Source: Geminocystis herdmanii PCC 6308
GTDB taxonomy: Bacteria > Cyanobacteriota > Cyanobacteriia > Cyanobacteriales > Cyanobacteriaceae
Assembly: GCF_000332235.1 (NCBI RefSeq)
Contig: NZ_CM001775.1
Location: 4,199,419-4,263,418, forward strand
Length of the DNA stretch: 64,000 nucleotides
Reading direction: 5' to 3'
Made by a program: the position numbers and the translations under genes. A model generated the notes under the pieces. It made no database searches. It worked only from the letters and a program-made list of their open reading frames with translations, and was not told the origin of the DNA. This document shows, piece by piece, positions 1-10,111 of this stretch. The stretch's first letter is position 1. Each line of letters opens with the position of its first letter.

Positions 1-70
1 CATGATAATTAGTACCTAAATACTGAATTACTAAAGCAATTCTTTTTGTGTCTTGGGTTTCATTACTCAT
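1..70 (-). CDS. truA: tRNA pseudouridine synthase A, N-terminus only (cut by window edge)
   Basis: Only the first 23 codons are present, beginning at an ATG at 70 on the minus strand. The peptide contains RIALVIQYLGTNYH, the usual start of TruA, which makes pseudouridine at positions 38-40 of the tRNA anticodon arm. It lies 24 bases downstream of rplQ in the same direction, the normal cyanobacterial order rpoA-rplQ-truA. The identification rests on this short N-terminus plus position. Confidence 0.75.
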   Translation of the reverse strand, partial: MSNETQDTKRIALVIQYLGTNYH

Positions 71-94
71 GAATGGAAAAATTAGAAAATAGAA

Positions 95-445
95 TTAGAC
101 TAATTGAATGATCGCCATTTCAGCGTTATCACCCCGACGGCTTTTCGTACGTACAACTCTGGTATAACCACCATTACGAGAGCCATAACGTTCTTGAGCT
201 TTAGCAAAAATGTCATTGACTAAATCTTTGTCATAGACATAACCTAAAGCCTTCCGTCGGGAAGCTAAAGAACCATCCTTAGCTAAAGTAATCATTTTAT
301 CAGCAGTAGTACGCACTGCTTTGGCACGAGCTTTAGTCGTGGTAATTTCACCTTCTCTCAATAACTGAGTAGTTAAAGCACGGAGAAGGGCTTTTCTTTG
401 GTCTGCTGGTAAGCCTAATAAAGGCACTTTACAACGGTGACGCAT
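95..445 (-). CDS. rplQ: 50S ribosomal protein L17
   Basis: Protein bL17 of the large subunit, near the peptide exit tunnel. 116 residues, full length for the family. It opens [20 protein letters not shown], then the conserved helix with [18 protein letters not shown] and a basic C-terminal half with GGYTRV. A purine-rich GGAGG lies just before the ATG. Last ribosomal gene of the cluster, followed by truA after 24 bases and preceded by rpoA after a 134-base gap that holds an octamer array. Confidence 0.97.
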   Translation of the reverse strand: MRHRCKVPLLGLPADQRKALLRALTTQLLREGEITTTKARAKAVRTTADKMITLAKDGSLASRRKALGYVYDKDLVNDIFAKAQERYGSRNGGYTRVVRTKSRRGDNAEMAIIQLV

Positions 446-540
446 TAATTTCCTCCTTAAATTATTTTTTGTTTTACAATACTCTTAAAGAATCACAAGA
501 TTTGAGGAAGATAATTCAGATAAAATATTTTTATCCGCTT

Positions 541-572
541 GTCCACCTGTCCACCTGTCCACCTGTCCACCT
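541..572 (+). repeat. Octamer tandem array GTCCACCT x4
   Basis: Four perfect copies of GTCCACCT in the gap between rpoA and rplQ, starting a few bases after the rpoA stop codon. The same unit forms a longer array at 3806-3853 and single units occur in the mobile element at 47103-47295. Eight-base periodicity could not stay open in a reading frame, which fits its placement outside genes. Confidence 0.95.
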
Positions 573-579
573 TTCTTGA

Positions 580-1569
580 TTAAGGAGTTGCGACGGGATC
601 AGCACTTTGAATTAAATCACCAGCGGGAGAATCTTTCATTTTCCCCTCTGCTAAAGTAATTCCTAAACGCTGCTGCAAGGCTTCGATCACTTCTTCCGCA
701 GATTTTTGACCGAAATTCTTGATTTCTAAGAGGTCATCTTGAGAATATTCTAATAAATCAGCTACCGTATTGATTTGTGCTCGTTTCAAACAGTTGTAGG
801 CACGAACTGAGAGATTTAATTCTTCGATGGGGATTTGACTTGAAGGATCTTCTGGTTCTTCCATTTCTTCTGGTTGTCCCGAAATACTGGTAACGTCCAT
901 TAATGGGGTAAATAAATCTACCAAAATTGCCGATGCTTCTGAAAGAGCTTCTTCAGGTTTAATGCTTCCATTCGTCCATATTTCTAAAATAAGTCGATCG
1001 CACAATTCACCTTCATGACGAATTTCTTCTACGGAGAAGTTAACCTTCGTCACCGGCATAAACACAGAATCAATCTGCAAAAAATCGAGAGAACTATTTT
1101 CATCTTTGCCTTTTAGAATGGCTCGATAACCAATACCTTTCTCAACTTTAAATTCCATCTCCAATTTTGCACCTTTACCCAAGGTACAAATATACTGACT
1201 CGGTTCGACTACTTCTATTTCTGATGGTAAATCAAATTTAGACGCAGTAACAGTACAGGGACCTACAGCTACTAAACGACCAATTTGAGGTGTATGAGTA
1301 TAGCTTTTAAAGGTAATCCCTTTCATGTTGAGCATGATTTCTAAAACATCTTCTCTTACCCCTTCCACCACCGCAAATTCATGATTTACCCCTGCGATTC
1401 TGACGGCGGTAACGGCGGCCCCTTCTAAGTTGGACAACATTACTCGTCTCAAGGAATTACCCAAAGTTATACCTTGCCCTCTTCCCAAAGGTTCTAGTAC
1501 AAATTTGCCATATTGTCCATGATTTTTTTGAGTTTTATGTACTAAGCAATCTATTTTAAACACAGCCAC
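580..1569 (-). CDS. rpoA: DNA-directed RNA polymerase subunit alpha
   Basis: Alpha subunit of RNA polymerase: assembles the core enzyme through its N-terminal domain and contacts promoter UP elements and activators through its C-terminal domain. 329 residues. Residues 1-230 carry the dimerisation domain (GNSLRRVMLSNLEG, REDVLEIMLNMK). A Pro/Glu-rich linker follows, then the alpha-CTD at about 248-305 (LNLSVRAYNCLKRA, FGQKSAEEVIEAL). About 24 poorly conserved residues end the protein. Lies between rpsK and rplQ as in other cyanobacteria. Confidence 0.98.
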   Translation of the reverse strand: MAVFKIDCLVHKTQKNHGQYGKFVLEPLGRGQGITLGNSLRRVMLSNLEGAAVTAVRIAGVNHEFAVVEGVREDVLEIMLNMKGITFKSYTHTPQIGRLVAVGPCTVTASKFDLPSEIEVVEPSQYICTLGKGAKLEMEFKVEKGIGYRAILKGKDENSSLDFLQIDSVFMPVTKVNFSVEEIRHEGELCDRLILEIWTNGSIKPEEALSEASAILVDLFTPLMDVTSISGQPEEMEEPEDPSSQIPIEELNLSVRAYNCLKRAQINTVADLLEYSQDDLLEIKNFGQKSAEEVIEALQQRLGITLAEGKMKDSPAGDLIQSADPVATP

Positions 1570-1663
1570 AGTGGTTATTTCCTCGATTTATGAAGTCAGG
1601 TTTAGATACAAAGATTTTGATAATCAATTTTTCCTTGGGGAAGTTGCTGATTATCATTAAGTT

Positions 1664-2056
1664 TTAGACTCTGCGTCTTTTAGGGGGGCGACAGCCATTG
1701 TGAGGAATGGGGGTAATATCTCGAATTAATGTAATTTCTAATCCTGCTCCTTGTAAAGCACGGATGGCAGTTTCTCTACCTGCCCCCGGTCCACTAACCA
1801 TCACATCCACTTGTCTCATTCCATTATCCATTGCGGTTCTAGCTGCGCTGTCTGCCGCCGTTTGAGCTGCAAAGGGTGTACCTTTTTTTGCTCCTTTAAA
1901 ACCACTAGAACCTGCTGTTGCCCATGAAATCACGTTTCCCATCGTATCCGTAATAGTTACGATCGTATTGTTGAATGTGGATTTAATATGAGCAACGCCA
2001 CTGGGAATGTTTTTCTTTTGTTTTTTCGGTGTTCCCCTTTTTGTGGGTCTTGCCAT
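1664..2056 (-). CDS. rpsK: 30S ribosomal protein S11
   Basis: uS11 of the small-subunit platform, which contacts mRNA near the E site. 130 residues, normal length. Conserved segments [35 protein letters not shown] and the C-terminal [17 protein letters not shown] are intact. Gap of 94 bases to rpoA and 172 bases from rpsM. Confidence 0.98.
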   Translation of the reverse strand: MARPTKRGTPKKQKKNIPSGVAHIKSTFNNTIVTITDTMGNVISWATAGSSGFKGAKKGTPFAAQTAADSAARTAMDNGMRQVDVMVSGPGAGRETAIRALQGAGLEITLIRDITPIPHNGCRPPKRRRV

Positions 2057-2228
2057 GCCGGATATACCTCTTTAACTGAATTTGTTTAATTTAAGTTTTA
2101 GATTTAGTTAGTTTTTTTAAGCTGTGATGTTGTGTCACTAGGCATGATGTAAGGTGATCTTAGGTTTTTGCAACCCAAACTGAACGGTATTCAGGATGCT
2201 GATACTAAAATGCAATCCTTGTATCTCT

Positions 2229-2609
2229 CTATTTCTTAGGAGCTTTTTTCTTCCCTGCGATCGCCACTCTGCGACCACGGCGAGTTCTAGCATTAGTACG
2301 AGTTCTTTGTCCTCTCAAGGGCAATCCTTGACGGTGACGACGACCTCTGTAAGTGCCAATGTCCCCTAAACGCTTAATATTCATCGCTTCTAAGCGACGT
2401 AAATCTCCCTCGATTTGAAAGTTCTCATCGATGTAGGCTCTTAGTTTTGTGACATCTTCATCACTCAAATCTCTAACTCTGGTGTCTGGGTTTACCCCTG
2501 TCGCTGCCAGAATTTTTTGAGATGAGGTTAAACCGATGCCATACAAGTAGGTAAGTCCTATTTCGACTCGTTTGTCACGAGGTAAGTCAATACCAGAAAT
2601 CCTTGCCAT
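2229..2609 (-). CDS. rpsM: 30S ribosomal protein S13
   Basis: uS13 of the small-subunit head, which contacts the P-site tRNA and forms an intersubunit bridge. 126 residues. Starts [20 protein letters not shown] and ends in the basic tail with [11 protein letters not shown]. Co-directional with rpmJ upstream (85 bases) and rpsK downstream. Confidence 0.98.
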   Translation of the reverse strand: MARISGIDLPRDKRVEIGLTYLYGIGLTSSQKILAATGVNPDTRVRDLSDEDVTKLRAYIDENFQIEGDLRRLEAMNIKRLGDIGTYRGRRHRQGLPLRGQRTRTNARTRRGRRVAIAGKKKAPKK

Positions 2610-2694
2610 GTTTTCGTTTCCTTTATTAGTCTCGTTATTTTTACCAAAAATTAGTCAAACTCACCATTAATGAGTTAGACTTGTGTTTAAGATT

Positions 2695-2808
2695 TTATCC
2701 CTGACGTTGTTTATGTTTGGGGTTGGAACAGATCACCATCACCCGTCCTTTACGGCGGATAACACGACACTTGTCGCAAATTTTTTTGACTGATGCTCTT
2801 ACTTTCAT
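2695..2808 (-). CDS. rpmJ: 50S ribosomal protein L36
   Basis: A 37-residue bL36, found by translating the gap between infA and rpsM. It reads [19 protein letters not shown] and continues through [15 protein letters not shown] to the stop. The zinc ligands Cys11, Cys14, Cys27 and His32 are all present, so this is the zinc-binding form. Its position between infA and rpsM is the standard bacterial order. Confidence 0.97.
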   Translation of the reverse strand: MKVRASVKKICDKCRVIRRKGRVMVICSNPKHKQRQG

Positions 2809-2900
2809 AGTAGTAGTTTACACTGCAAGCTTTTAATTATAACAGGATATGAGGATCACTGTCAAATAGTGAATAATTGACAATTTTCATTGTCTTGTAT

Positions 2901-3131
2901 TTAGCCTTTTTTGCCTTTTAATCGGTAAGTTATTCTTCCTTTACTTAAATCGTAAGGGGTTAATTCTACTTTGACTCGATCGCCCGGTAGAATTTTGATA
3001 TAATTACGTCTAATTTTTCCAGCAATATGGGCTAATACGTTAAAACCGTTATCTAAATCAACTCGAAACATTGCGTTAGGGAGGGATTCAGTTACAGTTC
3101 CTTCCATTTCAATCAGATCTTTTTTCGACAT
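2901..3131 (-). CDS. infA: Translation initiation factor IF-1
   Basis: IF-1 binds the A site of the 30S subunit during initiation. 76 residues, essentially one OB/S1 fold. Motifs seen: [40 protein letters not shown]. Lies between adk and rpmJ as in most cyanobacteria and many Gram-positives. Confidence 0.97.
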   Translation of the reverse strand: MSKKDLIEMEGTVTESLPNAMFRVDLDNGFNVLAHIAGKIRRNYIKILPGDRVKVELTPYDLSKGRITYRLKGKKG

Positions 3132-3196
3132 AGTATTTATTTATAAGATATTTTGTAATCCCTTTTGATTTTATCAAATCTATCGATAGTTAGACT

Positions 3197-3751
3197 TTAG
3201 GATTTTACTATGGTTTCTAATTCCTGACTGATTTGGGAAAGTTCTCGATCGCCATTAACATTTTTCAGTAATTGATGTTTTTCATAATAGTCAATTAAAG
3301 GAGCGGTTTGTTGACGATAAACTTCTAAGCGGTGGGTGATTACCTCCTCGTTATCGTCTTTTCTACCTCTAGCTAAGAGACGTTTTAATAATACATCATC
3401 GGGGACATCAAAGTTAATGACACCAGTACAAATCTGATGTAATTCCTGAAGAAGATTGGTTAAAAAATCCGCTTGAGGAACGTTGCGAGGAAATCCATCT
3501 AAAATCCATCCTTTTTGAGCGTCTTCTTGTCCTAGTCTTTCTTTGATTAGGTCTAAAATTAACTCATCGGGGACTAAATCACCGTTATCCACATAACCTT
3601 TGGCTTTGATTCCTAAAGGAGTTCCATCAGCGATCGAATTTCGGAGAATTTCCCCCGTGGAAATATGGGGGATGCCCAAGTTTTCCGCTAAAATTTGCGC
3701 TTGAGTGCCTTTTCCAGCACCCGGTGCGCCTAAAAATATAAGTTTTGTCAT
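3197..3751 (-). CDS. adk: Adenylate kinase
   Basis: Catalyses AMP + ATP = 2 ADP in the cytosol. 184 residues, the short form. The P-loop GAPGAGKGTQ is near residue 8, the AMP-binding STGEILR near 30-40 and DGFPRNVPQ near 84. The LID is reduced to GRKDDN, without the four-Cys zinc lobe of long adenylate kinases. It follows secY after 140 bases that contain a heptamer array, an octamer array and a 3'-end repeat. Confidence 0.97.
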   Translation of the reverse strand: MTKLIFLGAPGAGKGTQAQILAENLGIPHISTGEILRNSIADGTPLGIKAKGYVDNGDLVPDELILDLIKERLGQEDAQKGWILDGFPRNVPQADFLTNLLQELHQICTGVINFDVPDDVLLKRLLARGRKDDNEEVITHRLEVYRQQTAPLIDYYEKHQLLKNVNGDRELSQISQELETIVKS

Positions 3752-3805
3752 GTTTTATTTAATGAGCCGTGAATAGTGAATAGTGAATGTTGATTAATTG
3801 TTCTA

Positions 3806-3853
3806 GTCCACTTGTCCACCTGTCCACCTGTCCACCTGTCCACTTGTCCACCT
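3806..3853 (+). repeat. Octamer tandem array GTCCAC(C/T)T x6
   Basis: Six 8-base units, four GTCCACCT and two GTCCACTT, between secY and adk. A short GAATAGT heptamer run lies next to it at about 3770-3787. The same octamer occurs between rpoA and rplQ, so both arrays lie inside a cluster of essential genes. Confidence 0.95.
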
Positions 3854-3860
3854 GTCTCTT

Positions 3861-3894
3861 ACCCTTACCAAAAGACTTTGTTGAACAGCAATTA
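3861..3894 (-). repeat. 3'-end repeat (TTGCTG...AAAGTCTTTTGGT) at the secY stop codon
   Basis: Read on the minus strand, the bases just after the secY TAA run TTGCTG, then AAAGTCTTTTGGTAAGGGTA. They match the repeat after lipB (57600-57633), which has TTGCTGAAAAAGTCTTTTGGT. Related copies follow the GST-like gene, the first pentapeptide gene, fabF and hom. Confidence 0.7.
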
Positions 3895-5205
3895 CTGTTT
3901 AACCATACCTTCATAACGTTGAGAGATAACATAGGTTTGTACTTGCTTCGCAGTATCGATCGCAACCCCGACTAAAATTAATAAGGATGTTGCACCAAAA
4001 CCTTGAAAAGTTGTTACCCCCGTGGCACTCTCTACAAAGGTGGGAACTGTGGCTACAATAGTTAAAAAGATTGCACCTAAAAGGGTTAAACGGTTTAATA
4101 CTCCTTCTAAATAGGCGATCGTCGCTTTACCGGGGCGAATACCGGGGATAGTTGTCCCCATTTTCTTTAAGTTTTGAGCTATGTCTTCAGGATTAGAAAT
4201 CAAAGAAGCATAGAAATAACTAAAGAAGATAATCAGTACAGAGTAGGTAGCAACATACCAGATTGTACCAGGGCGTAAAGCTAAAGCCACTTGATTAAGA
4301 AGGGCATTAAAGGGAGTTTGTTCTGCAAAACCTGCCACAGAGGAAGGTAAAACCAACACCGCCGAAGCGAAAATGATGGGCATAACACCGCCTTGATTAA
4401 GCCTTAAAGGTAGATAACTGGTTCTTTCCCGATATAACTTTCTACCCACCTGACGACGAGCGGAAATAATGGGGATTCTCCGAGTACCTTCTTGTACAAA
4501 GACAATACCGACAATCATCACCAAGAAAACAATGATTAAAATAGCTACTTGAGCAATGGCTTGTCTGCCTCCTGTTTGGGCATAGTCGATCGTATTAGCT
4601 AAGGTTTGAGGTAAAACTGCTACGATGTTAACAAAAATTAACAAAGATGCTCCGTTACCTAAACCTCTTTCGGTGATTAACTCCGATACCCACATGACAA
4701 ACATTGATCCTGCGGTAATTGCCAATACAGTTTCCACCACGAACAGGGGGCTATTATCGAGAGCATAGGGACGCAGAAGACCGACTGTAATCCCCGTACT
4801 TTGGATAATTGCCCAACCGAGGGCAACATAACGAGTGATTTGAGCAATTTTGCGCCGTCCAATTTCCCCTTCATTTTTTTGTAAGTCTTCCAAAGCAGGA
4901 ACAGCAGAAGCTAATAACTGCATGATAATGGAAGCATTAATATAGGGTAAAATTCCTAACGCAAAAATACCAACGGTGGCTAAACCTCCCCCCGTAAAGA
5001 TGTTTAAAAATCCTAAAAAGGGAAGATTCTGTACTGCGGCTTCAAAGGCAACTCGATCGATCCCGGGTACTGGGATATAAATGCCCAAGCGAATCAGGAT
5101 TAATAATCCTAGGGTAATAAGCAAACGACTGCGAAGCCCTGCGGCTTGTGCCATTTGCATAAAAGTTTCTTGGGCGGTTGGAGTTTTTTCTTTACTAACA
5201 ACCAT
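3892..5205 (-). CDS. secY: Protein translocase subunit SecY
   Basis: Channel subunit of the Sec translocon, acting in plasma and probably thylakoid membranes. 437 residues with ten predicted membrane segments. Typical motifs: RLGIYIPVPGID at the first segment, GILPYINASIIMQLL (plug/TM2 region), GNGASLLIFVNI and GGVMPIIFASAVL. It lies between rplO and adk, the standard arrangement. No rpmD (L30) precedes rplO, as expected in cyanobacteria. Confidence 0.98.
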   Translation of the reverse strand: MVVSKEKTPTAQETFMQMAQAAGLRSRLLITLGLLILIRLGIYIPVPGIDRVAFEAAVQNLPFLGFLNIFTGGGLATVGIFALGILPYINASIIMQLLASAVPALEDLQKNEGEIGRRKIAQITRYVALGWAIIQSTGITVGLLRPYALDNSPLFVVETVLAITAGSMFVMWVSELITERGLGNGASLLIFVNIVAVLPQTLANTIDYAQTGGRQAIAQVAILIIVFLVMIVGIVFVQEGTRRIPIISARRQVGRKLYRERTSYLPLRLNQGGVMPIIFASAVLVLPSSVAGFAEQTPFNALLNQVALALRPGTIWYVATYSVLIIFFSYFYASLISNPEDIAQNLKKMGTTIPGIRPGKATIAYLEGVLNRLTLLGAIFLTIVATVPTFVESATGVTTFQGFGATSLLILVGVAIDTAKQVQTYVISQRYEGMVKQ

Positions 5206-5337
5206 GATCTAAATTTATTTTCTAAATGGTGAATAAAAATTGAGAATTGAAAATTGAGAATGGAGAATTAAAAATTACAAGTTATTTATTTTGGGTTCTC
5301 TATCTCACTTTTTCCATTCTTAATATCTTGACACTAA

Positions 5338-5811
5338 TTAACCATTATTGTCTTGATCATGTTGTCGTTGACTGGAGGTGATTGTACCACCTGCCGCTTC
5401 GATTTTAGCTTGGGCAGATTTACTCCAAGCACCAGCTTTAACGTTGAGGGCAACTCCTAATTCACCGTTACCGAGAATTTTAAGAGGTCCATCGTTAGTG
5501 GTAACAATACCTACAGCCATCAAAGATTCCATAGTAACTTCGGTATTAGGCTCTAAGTTAGCTAACTTTTCAACGTTAATAATGGTATATTCTTTACGGT
5601 TAATGACGGTAAAATGTTTTAACTTGGGTACACGTCTGTAAAGGGGCATTTGTCCCCCTTCAAAACCCGGTTTTGTACCTGTACCCGATCGAGATTTTTG
5701 TCCTCTCATCCCAAAACCGCCACTAGCACCTTGTCCGGCAGAAATACCTCTACCGATACGGCGACGACGTTTTTTAGATGTAGGCTTAGGGGATAATTGA
5801 TGAAGTCTCAT
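5338..5811 (-). CDS. rplO: 50S ribosomal protein L15
   Basis: uL15, which organises 23S rRNA early in assembly. 157 residues. The glycine/arginine-rich N-terminus contains [18 protein letters not shown] and [10 protein letters not shown]; the folded C-terminal part ends [12 protein letters not shown] plus a short polar tail. 25 bases after rpsE. Confidence 0.97.
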   Translation of the reverse strand: MRLHQLSPKPTSKKRRRRIGRGISAGQGASGGFGMRGQKSRSGTGTKPGFEGGQMPLYRRVPKLKHFTVINRKEYTIINVEKLANLEPNTEVTMESLMAVGIVTTNDGPLKILGNGELGVALNVKAGAWSKSAQAKIEAAGGTITSSQRQHDQDNNG

Positions 5812-5836
5812 AATGATTATGGGATAATAAGATCGC

Positions 5837-6391
5837 TTATGAATAAATTTGTTCTATAGGAATTTCTCTTTCCTTCGCCACTTGAGAGAAACTACGAATT
5901 TGCTGTAAAGCATTAACGGCTGCTCTGGCATTGTTTAAAGGATTATTCGAGCCTTGTTGTTTAGCTAAAATATTTTTGATTCCTGCTAATTCTAAGACGG
6001 TACGCACAGCACCCCCTGCAATTACCCCAGTACCGGGAGCGGCAGGACGCATGAATACTTTTGCACCACCTGCGGCACCGTTGCTAACGTGGGTAATAGA
6101 GTCAGCTTTGTTAAGGTTGATGGTGATGAGGTGTTTTTTCCCGTCAGATACGGCTTTACGCACTGCGTTAATAACATCTCCTGCTTTACCAACTCCTACC
6201 CCAACTTGTCCTTTTTCGTTACCAACCACTACGATGGCACGGAAACTAAGTTTTTTACCACCTTTAACAACTTTGCTAACACGGCGGATTTGGACAACTC
6301 TTTCTTGCCAAGGATTATCTTTTTTCTCCTTACGCTGTTTTCTTTGCTTACCGCCTTTGCGTTGTTGTTCTTGTTCTCGTTCTTTTGCCAT
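5837..6391 (-). CDS. rpsE: 30S ribosomal protein S5
   Basis: uS5 of the small subunit, important for translational accuracy. 184 residues. A basic N-terminal extension rich in Lys, Arg and Gln precedes the double-stranded-RNA-like fold ([20 protein letters not shown]) and the C-terminal domain ([19 protein letters not shown]). Only 12 bases separate it from rplR. Confidence 0.98.
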   Translation of the reverse strand: MAKEREQEQQRKGGKQRKQRKEKKDNPWQERVVQIRRVSKVVKGGKKLSFRAIVVVGNEKGQVGVGVGKAGDVINAVRKAVSDGKKHLITINLNKADSITHVSNGAAGGAKVFMRPAAPGTGVIAGGAVRTVLELAGIKNILAKQQGSNNPLNNARAAVNALQQIRSFSQVAKEREIPIEQIYS

Positions 6392-6403
6392 GATATATTC
6401 CTC

Positions 6404-6766
6404 TTAGAAGTTAAGACCAGATTCACGAGCAGCATCGGCTAAAGCCTTTACTCGTCCGTGATAGAGATTGCCACCACGATCGAACACAACTTGTTCAATG
6501 CCTTTTGCTAATGCTCTTTGAGCGACTAATTTACCTACCTCAGCAGAAGCCTCACTATTAGAAGTGGTAGCTAATTTTTCTTTGAGTTCTTTATCTACTG
6601 TGGAAGCAGATACAAGGGTGTGTTGGGATACGTCATCAATAATTTGAGCGTAAATATGAAGATTAGAGCGAAAAACTGCTAACCGAGGACGCTCAGGAGT
6701 TCCTGATACTTTTTTACGGATACGCAAATGACGACGTTGTACCAGATCTTTACGATTAATGGTCAT
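6404..6766 (-). CDS. rplR: 50S ribosomal protein L18
   Basis: uL18 binds 5S rRNA and helps seat it in the central protuberance. 120 residues. [20 protein letters not shown] and the terminal [20 protein letters not shown] are typical. Two bases from rplF, so translation is likely coupled. Confidence 0.98.
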   Translation of the reverse strand: MTINRKDLVQRRHLRIRKKVSGTPERPRLAVFRSNLHIYAQIIDDVSQHTLVSASTVDKELKEKLATTSNSEASAEVGKLVAQRALAKGIEQVVFDRGGNLYHGRVKALADAARESGLNF

Positions 6767-6768
6767 AA

Positions 6769-7308
6769 TTATTTCTTACCTGATTTACCTACTTTACGTC
6801 TTACATATTCCCCAGCGTAACGAATACCTTTTCCTTTATAGACTTCAGGAGGACGAACCGCACGGATTTTGGCGGCAACATTTCCTACTAATTCTTTGTC
6901 TATGCCAGAAACGACAACTTCGGTATTAGTATTAACGGCAACGTTAATACCTTGGGGCATTTCCATTTCTACAGGTTTACTGTAACCCACGTTGAGAGTT
7001 AATTTTGCTCCTTGAGCTTGAGCTCGATAACCCACCCCTTGAATTTCTAATTTTTTCTCGAAACCTTGATTAACTCCGTCCACCATGTTGGACACGAGAG
7101 TACGACACAAACCATGTCTTTCTCTGGCTTTACGAGAATCATTGTCACGGGTGACGAGAAGTTCTTGTCCTTCTTGAACAATGGTAATTAAAGAAGGCAA
7201 GTCTCTGGATAAGTTACCTTTTGGACCTGTAACATTTACTGTTTGTCCATCAATTTTGATTTCTACCTTTGCAGGTATCGTTATAGGACGTTTTCCAATA
7301 CGAGACAT
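6769..7308 (-). CDS. rplF: 50S ribosomal protein L6
   Basis: uL6, near the sarcin-ricin loop and factor-binding site. 179 residues with two duplicated domains. [17 protein letters not shown] opens the protein and [20 protein letters not shown] is the conserved C-terminal signature. A 92-base gap with a heptamer array lies between it and rpsH. Confidence 0.98.
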   Translation of the reverse strand: MSRIGKRPITIPAKVEIKIDGQTVNVTGPKGNLSRDLPSLITIVQEGQELLVTRDNDSRKARERHGLCRTLVSNMVDGVNQGFEKKLEIQGVGYRAQAQGAKLTLNVGYSKPVEMEMPQGINVAVNTNTEVVVSGIDKELVGNVAAKIRAVRPPEVYKGKGIRYAGEYVRRKVGKSGKK

Positions 7309-7373
7309 GATTTTAATTGATAATGGATAATTAATAGTGAAAAATGTAGAATGTTGAATCTCGAATCAATTTT

Positions 7374-7401
7374 CAATTCTCAATTCTCAATTCTCAATTC
7401 T
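7374..7401 (+). repeat. Heptamer array CAATTCT x4 abutting the rpsH stop
   Basis: Four perfect heptamers. On the minus strand (the sense of rpsH) they read GAATTGA-type units starting immediately after the stop; the last base of the array is part of the stop codon. This is the short tandemly repeated repetitive (STRR) type known from cyanobacteria. Confidence 0.95.
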
Positions 7402-7802
7402 TACCAGATATAGCAGAGGACTTCGCCACCGATGTTTTGTTTTCTGGCTTCTCGATCGGTCATAATACCGTGAGAAGTAGAGACGATCGCAACGCCGATA
7501 CCGCCTAATACTCTGGGTAAATCTTTTTTCTTGCTATACACTCTTAAACCGGGAGTACTAACTCTGCGGATATTTTGAATGATGGGTTGACGGTTTCTGC
7601 CTTTATATTTAAGGGAAACCACGATATTTTTGCTGACTCCTTCTCCCGTTTCTTCATAACTGGTGATGAAACCTTCGCTCTTGAGTACTTCTGCAATACT
7701 GCGAGTCATACGAGTGCTAGGAATGTTAACGGTGGAATGACGTACTGCACAAGCGTTGCGAATACGAGTCAGCATATCTGAAATAGTGTCGTGTGCTGGC
7801 AT
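7401..7802 (-). CDS. rpsH: 30S ribosomal protein S8
   Basis: uS8, a primary 16S rRNA binder in the central domain. 133 residues. Starts [17 protein letters not shown] and ends with [20 protein letters not shown], the diagnostic S8 C-terminus. No rpsN lies between rplE and rpsH; cyanobacterial rpsN is usually elsewhere. Confidence 0.98.
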   Translation of the reverse strand: MPAHDTISDMLTRIRNACAVRHSTVNIPSTRMTRSIAEVLKSEGFITSYEETGEGVSKNIVVSLKYKGRNRQPIIQNIRRVSTPGLRVYSKKKDLPRVLGGIGVAIVSTSHGIMTDREARKQNIGGEVLCYIW

Positions 7803-7832
7803 TCTTTATTCTTTTCCTGGTGTTACCTTAAT

Positions 7833-8375
7833 TTATTTATCACGGAAGGGCATACCCATTTCTTTGAGTAATGCGCGTCCTTCTTCGTCGGTGTTAGCGG
7901 TGGTGATAATAGAAATATCAAAGCCACGAATTTGATCAATGGTGTCATAGCTGATTTCAGGGAAAATCAATTGTTCTTTTACCCCTAAGCTGTAGTTGCC
8001 ACGCCCATCAAAACTTTTGGGGCTAACGCCACGAAAATCACGAATACGGGGTAAAGCAAGACTGATCAAACGCTCTAGGAAAGCGTACATTTTGTCCGAT
8101 CGTAAAGTCACCATAGCGCCCACAGGCATTCCTTGGCGAACTTTGAAACCTGCGATCGCTTTTTTAGCGCGGGTAACAACAGGTTTTTGTCCAGTAATCA
8201 CAGCTAGTTCACTCAGAGATGACTCCAGTGCTTTAGCATTCTGTGATGCTTCCCCTAATCCTCTGTTGATCACAATTTTGGATACTTTAGGCACTTGGTG
8301 AATGTTAGTGTATCCAAACTGTTCTTTGAGTTTAGGAGTAATTGTTTCTTGGTAGTAAGTTTTTAGTCTTGACAT
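7833..8375 (-). CDS. rplE: 50S ribosomal protein L5
   Basis: uL5 binds 5S rRNA and contacts the P-site tRNA. 180 residues. [35 protein letters not shown] and the C-terminal [20 protein letters not shown] are intact. Confidence 0.98.
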   Translation of the reverse strand: MSRLKTYYQETITPKLKEQFGYTNIHQVPKVSKIVINRGLGEASQNAKALESSLSELAVITGQKPVVTRAKKAIAGFKVRQGMPVGAMVTLRSDKMYAFLERLISLALPRIRDFRGVSPKSFDGRGNYSLGVKEQLIFPEISYDTIDQIRGFDISIITTANTDEEGRALLKEMGMPFRDK

Positions 8376-8434
8376 AAGTAGTGTTTACTAATGGGTATGA
8401 AATATACCGTTAATTACTGAAAATTGAAGGAGAA

Positions 8435-8791
8435 TTAATCAATAATTTCGCCAGTTTTTTTAAGTTTTCTGACTTTCTTGCCTTCTTCAGTCAAGACATA
8501 GCTAATACGACTAGCTACTTTTTCTTTTTCTGAGTAAAGCATTACTTTTGAGCTATGGATAGGAGTTTCATAGGTACTAATTTGACCGCTTTCACCCTCT
8601 TGTCTGGGTTTAACGTGTTTAGTGGTGATGTTGACACCTTTAACGATAACTTTACTATCTTTAGGAATTGCTTTAAGGATTTCTCCTACTTTTCCTTTGT
8701 CTTTCCCTGAGATAATTTGCACGGTGTCGCCTTTTTTGACGTGCATTTTATATCTAGCCGGACCTGGTTTTTTCTTGTTTGCTGATCTCAT
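8435..8791 (-). CDS. rplX: 50S ribosomal protein L24
   Basis: uL24, an assembly initiator near the exit tunnel. 118 residues. The KOW segment [20 protein letters not shown] and the following [15 protein letters not shown] identify it. Three bases separate it from rplN. Confidence 0.97.
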   Translation of the reverse strand: MRSANKKKPGPARYKMHVKKGDTVQIISGKDKGKVGEILKAIPKDSKVIVKGVNITTKHVKPRQEGESGQISTYETPIHSSKVMLYSEKEKVASRISYVLTEEGKKVRKLKKTGEIID

Positions 8792-8794
8792 TGT

Positions 8795-9163
8795 TTAGAG
8801 TACCTCCGGGGCAAGAGAGATAATTTTAGTAAAGTTTCTATCCCGTAATTCACGAGCTACAGGACCAAAAACACGAGTGCCTCTGGGGTTGTTATCTTTG
8901 TTGATAATGACGGCGGCGTTATCGTCAAAACGAATACTCATGCCACTATCACGACGTAAAGATTGCTTAGTGCGTACGATTACTGCTCTTACGATGTCGG
9001 ATTTTTTCACTGCCATGTTAGGAATTGCGTCTTTGACTACGGCAATGATTACGTCTCCGATACCACCATAAGTACAGTTACCTGTGGACAAAACTCGTAA
9101 GCACATAATCTTACGCGCTCCACTGTTATCGGCTACATTTAGGTAACTTTGTTGTTGAATCAT
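8795..9163 (-). CDS. rplN: 50S ribosomal protein L14
   Basis: uL14 forms an intersubunit bridge and the binding site of silencing factor RsfS. 122 residues, normal length. [20 protein letters not shown] and the C-terminal [20 protein letters not shown] are highly conserved. Confidence 0.98.
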   Translation of the reverse strand: MIQQQSYLNVADNSGARKIMCLRVLSTGNCTYGGIGDVIIAVVKDAIPNMAVKKSDIVRAVIVRTKQSLRRDSGMSIRFDDNAAVIINKDNNPRGTRVFGPVARELRDRNFTKIISLAPEVL

Positions 9164-9212
9164 TCTAGTTAATTAATTAGTTAAGGGGGAATTAAGAAAA
9201 CTGTTATCGAGG

Positions 9213-9461
9213 CTAGATAGCTTTAGAAATAAGAATTTCTGCTAATTCCCAACGTTTGGTTTTGCTGAGAGGACGAGTTTCTCTGATTTTGACTCGATCG
9301 CCCTCTTGACATTTGTTTTCGGGATCGTGAGCCTTGTATTTTTTTGTTTTAACGACAATTTTGCCGTATTTGGGGTGAGGGGAGCGGTTTTCGATCGCAA
9401 CAACGGCGGTTTTATCCATTTTGTTACTTACGACTACGCCCACTCTTTCTTTAACTGCCAT
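9213..9461 (-). CDS. rpsQ: 30S ribosomal protein S17
   Basis: uS17, a primary 16S rRNA binder with an OB fold. 82 residues. [17 protein letters not shown] and [18 protein letters not shown] are the family signature. Fourteen bases downstream of rpmC. Confidence 0.97.
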   Translation of the reverse strand: MAVKERVGVVVSNKMDKTAVVAIENRSPHPKYGKIVVKTKKYKAHDPENKCQEGDRVKIRETRPLSKTKRWELAEILISKAI

Positions 9462-9475
9462 AGACTGATTACTCC

Positions 9476-9688
9476 TTATGCTTGAGTAGCGGATCTAGCT
9501 CTTTCACCTTGTACGGTGAGTAATTGAGCGACCCAATGTTTAGTGTGTTTAAACTCATGGGGGGTTTTGAGTTGCCCCGTGGTTTGTTGTAATCTGAGTT
9601 GAAATAGCTTTTGTTTTGCAGTAATTACTGCTGCGGCTAATTCTTCATCATTTAATTTTCTTGCGTCTGCAACTTTTGGAAGTGCCAT
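9476..9688 (-). CDS. rpmC: 50S ribosomal protein L29
   Basis: uL29, at the tunnel exit where it helps dock trigger factor and SRP. 70 residues, two helices. [20 protein letters not shown] and the conserved [13 protein letters not shown] are clear. Six bases after rplP. Confidence 0.95.
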   Translation of the reverse strand: MALPKVADARKLNDEELAAAVITAKQKLFQLRLQQTTGQLKTPHEFKHTKHWVAQLLTVQGERARSATQA

Positions 9689-9694
9689 AGAGAC

Positions 9695-10111
9695 TTAATA
9701 TTCCTCCGATCGAGTGATAAATTTAGTTTTGATGGGGAGTTTTTGAGCCGCTAAACGCATAGCTTCTCTGGCGGTAGCTTCGGGGATTCCAGCGATTTCA
9801 AACATAATTCTACCCGGTTTAACCACAGCAACCCAAAATTCAGGATTACCTTTACCAGAACCCATACGGGTTTCAGCAGGACGTTGCGTAACGGGCTTAT
9901 CGGGGAAAATACGAATCCAGATTTTACCACCTCTACGAACATAACGAGTGATAGCTCGTCGTGCCGCTTCAATTTGACGGGAGGTAATCCAACAGGGTTC
10001 GATCGCTTGAAGACCAAAATCTCCAAAACTGATGGTATTTCCTCTATAGGCATTACCCGTCATTCTGCCCCGATGTTGTTTACGGAATTTCGTTCTTCTT
10101 GGACTTAACAT
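9695..10111 (-). CDS. rplP: 50S ribosomal protein L16
   Basis: uL16 positions the A-site tRNA and completes the peptidyl-transferase region. 138 residues. [39 protein letters not shown] and [20 protein letters not shown] are nearly invariant across bacteria. It follows rpsC after 137 bases that include a heptamer array. Confidence 0.98.
   Translation of the reverse strand: MLSPRRTKFRKQHRGRMTGNAYRGNTISFGDFGLQAIEPCWITSRQIEAARRAITRYVRRGGKIWIRIFPDKPVTQRPAETRMGSGKGNPEFWVAVVKPGRIMFEIAGIPEATAREAMRLAAQKLPIKTKFITRSEEY

Noticed and set aside
5931..6407. Long plus-strand frames opposite ribosomal genes (for example opposite rpsE)
   Set aside because: They are antisense shadows of strongly conserved ribosomal genes and have no recognisable protein features.
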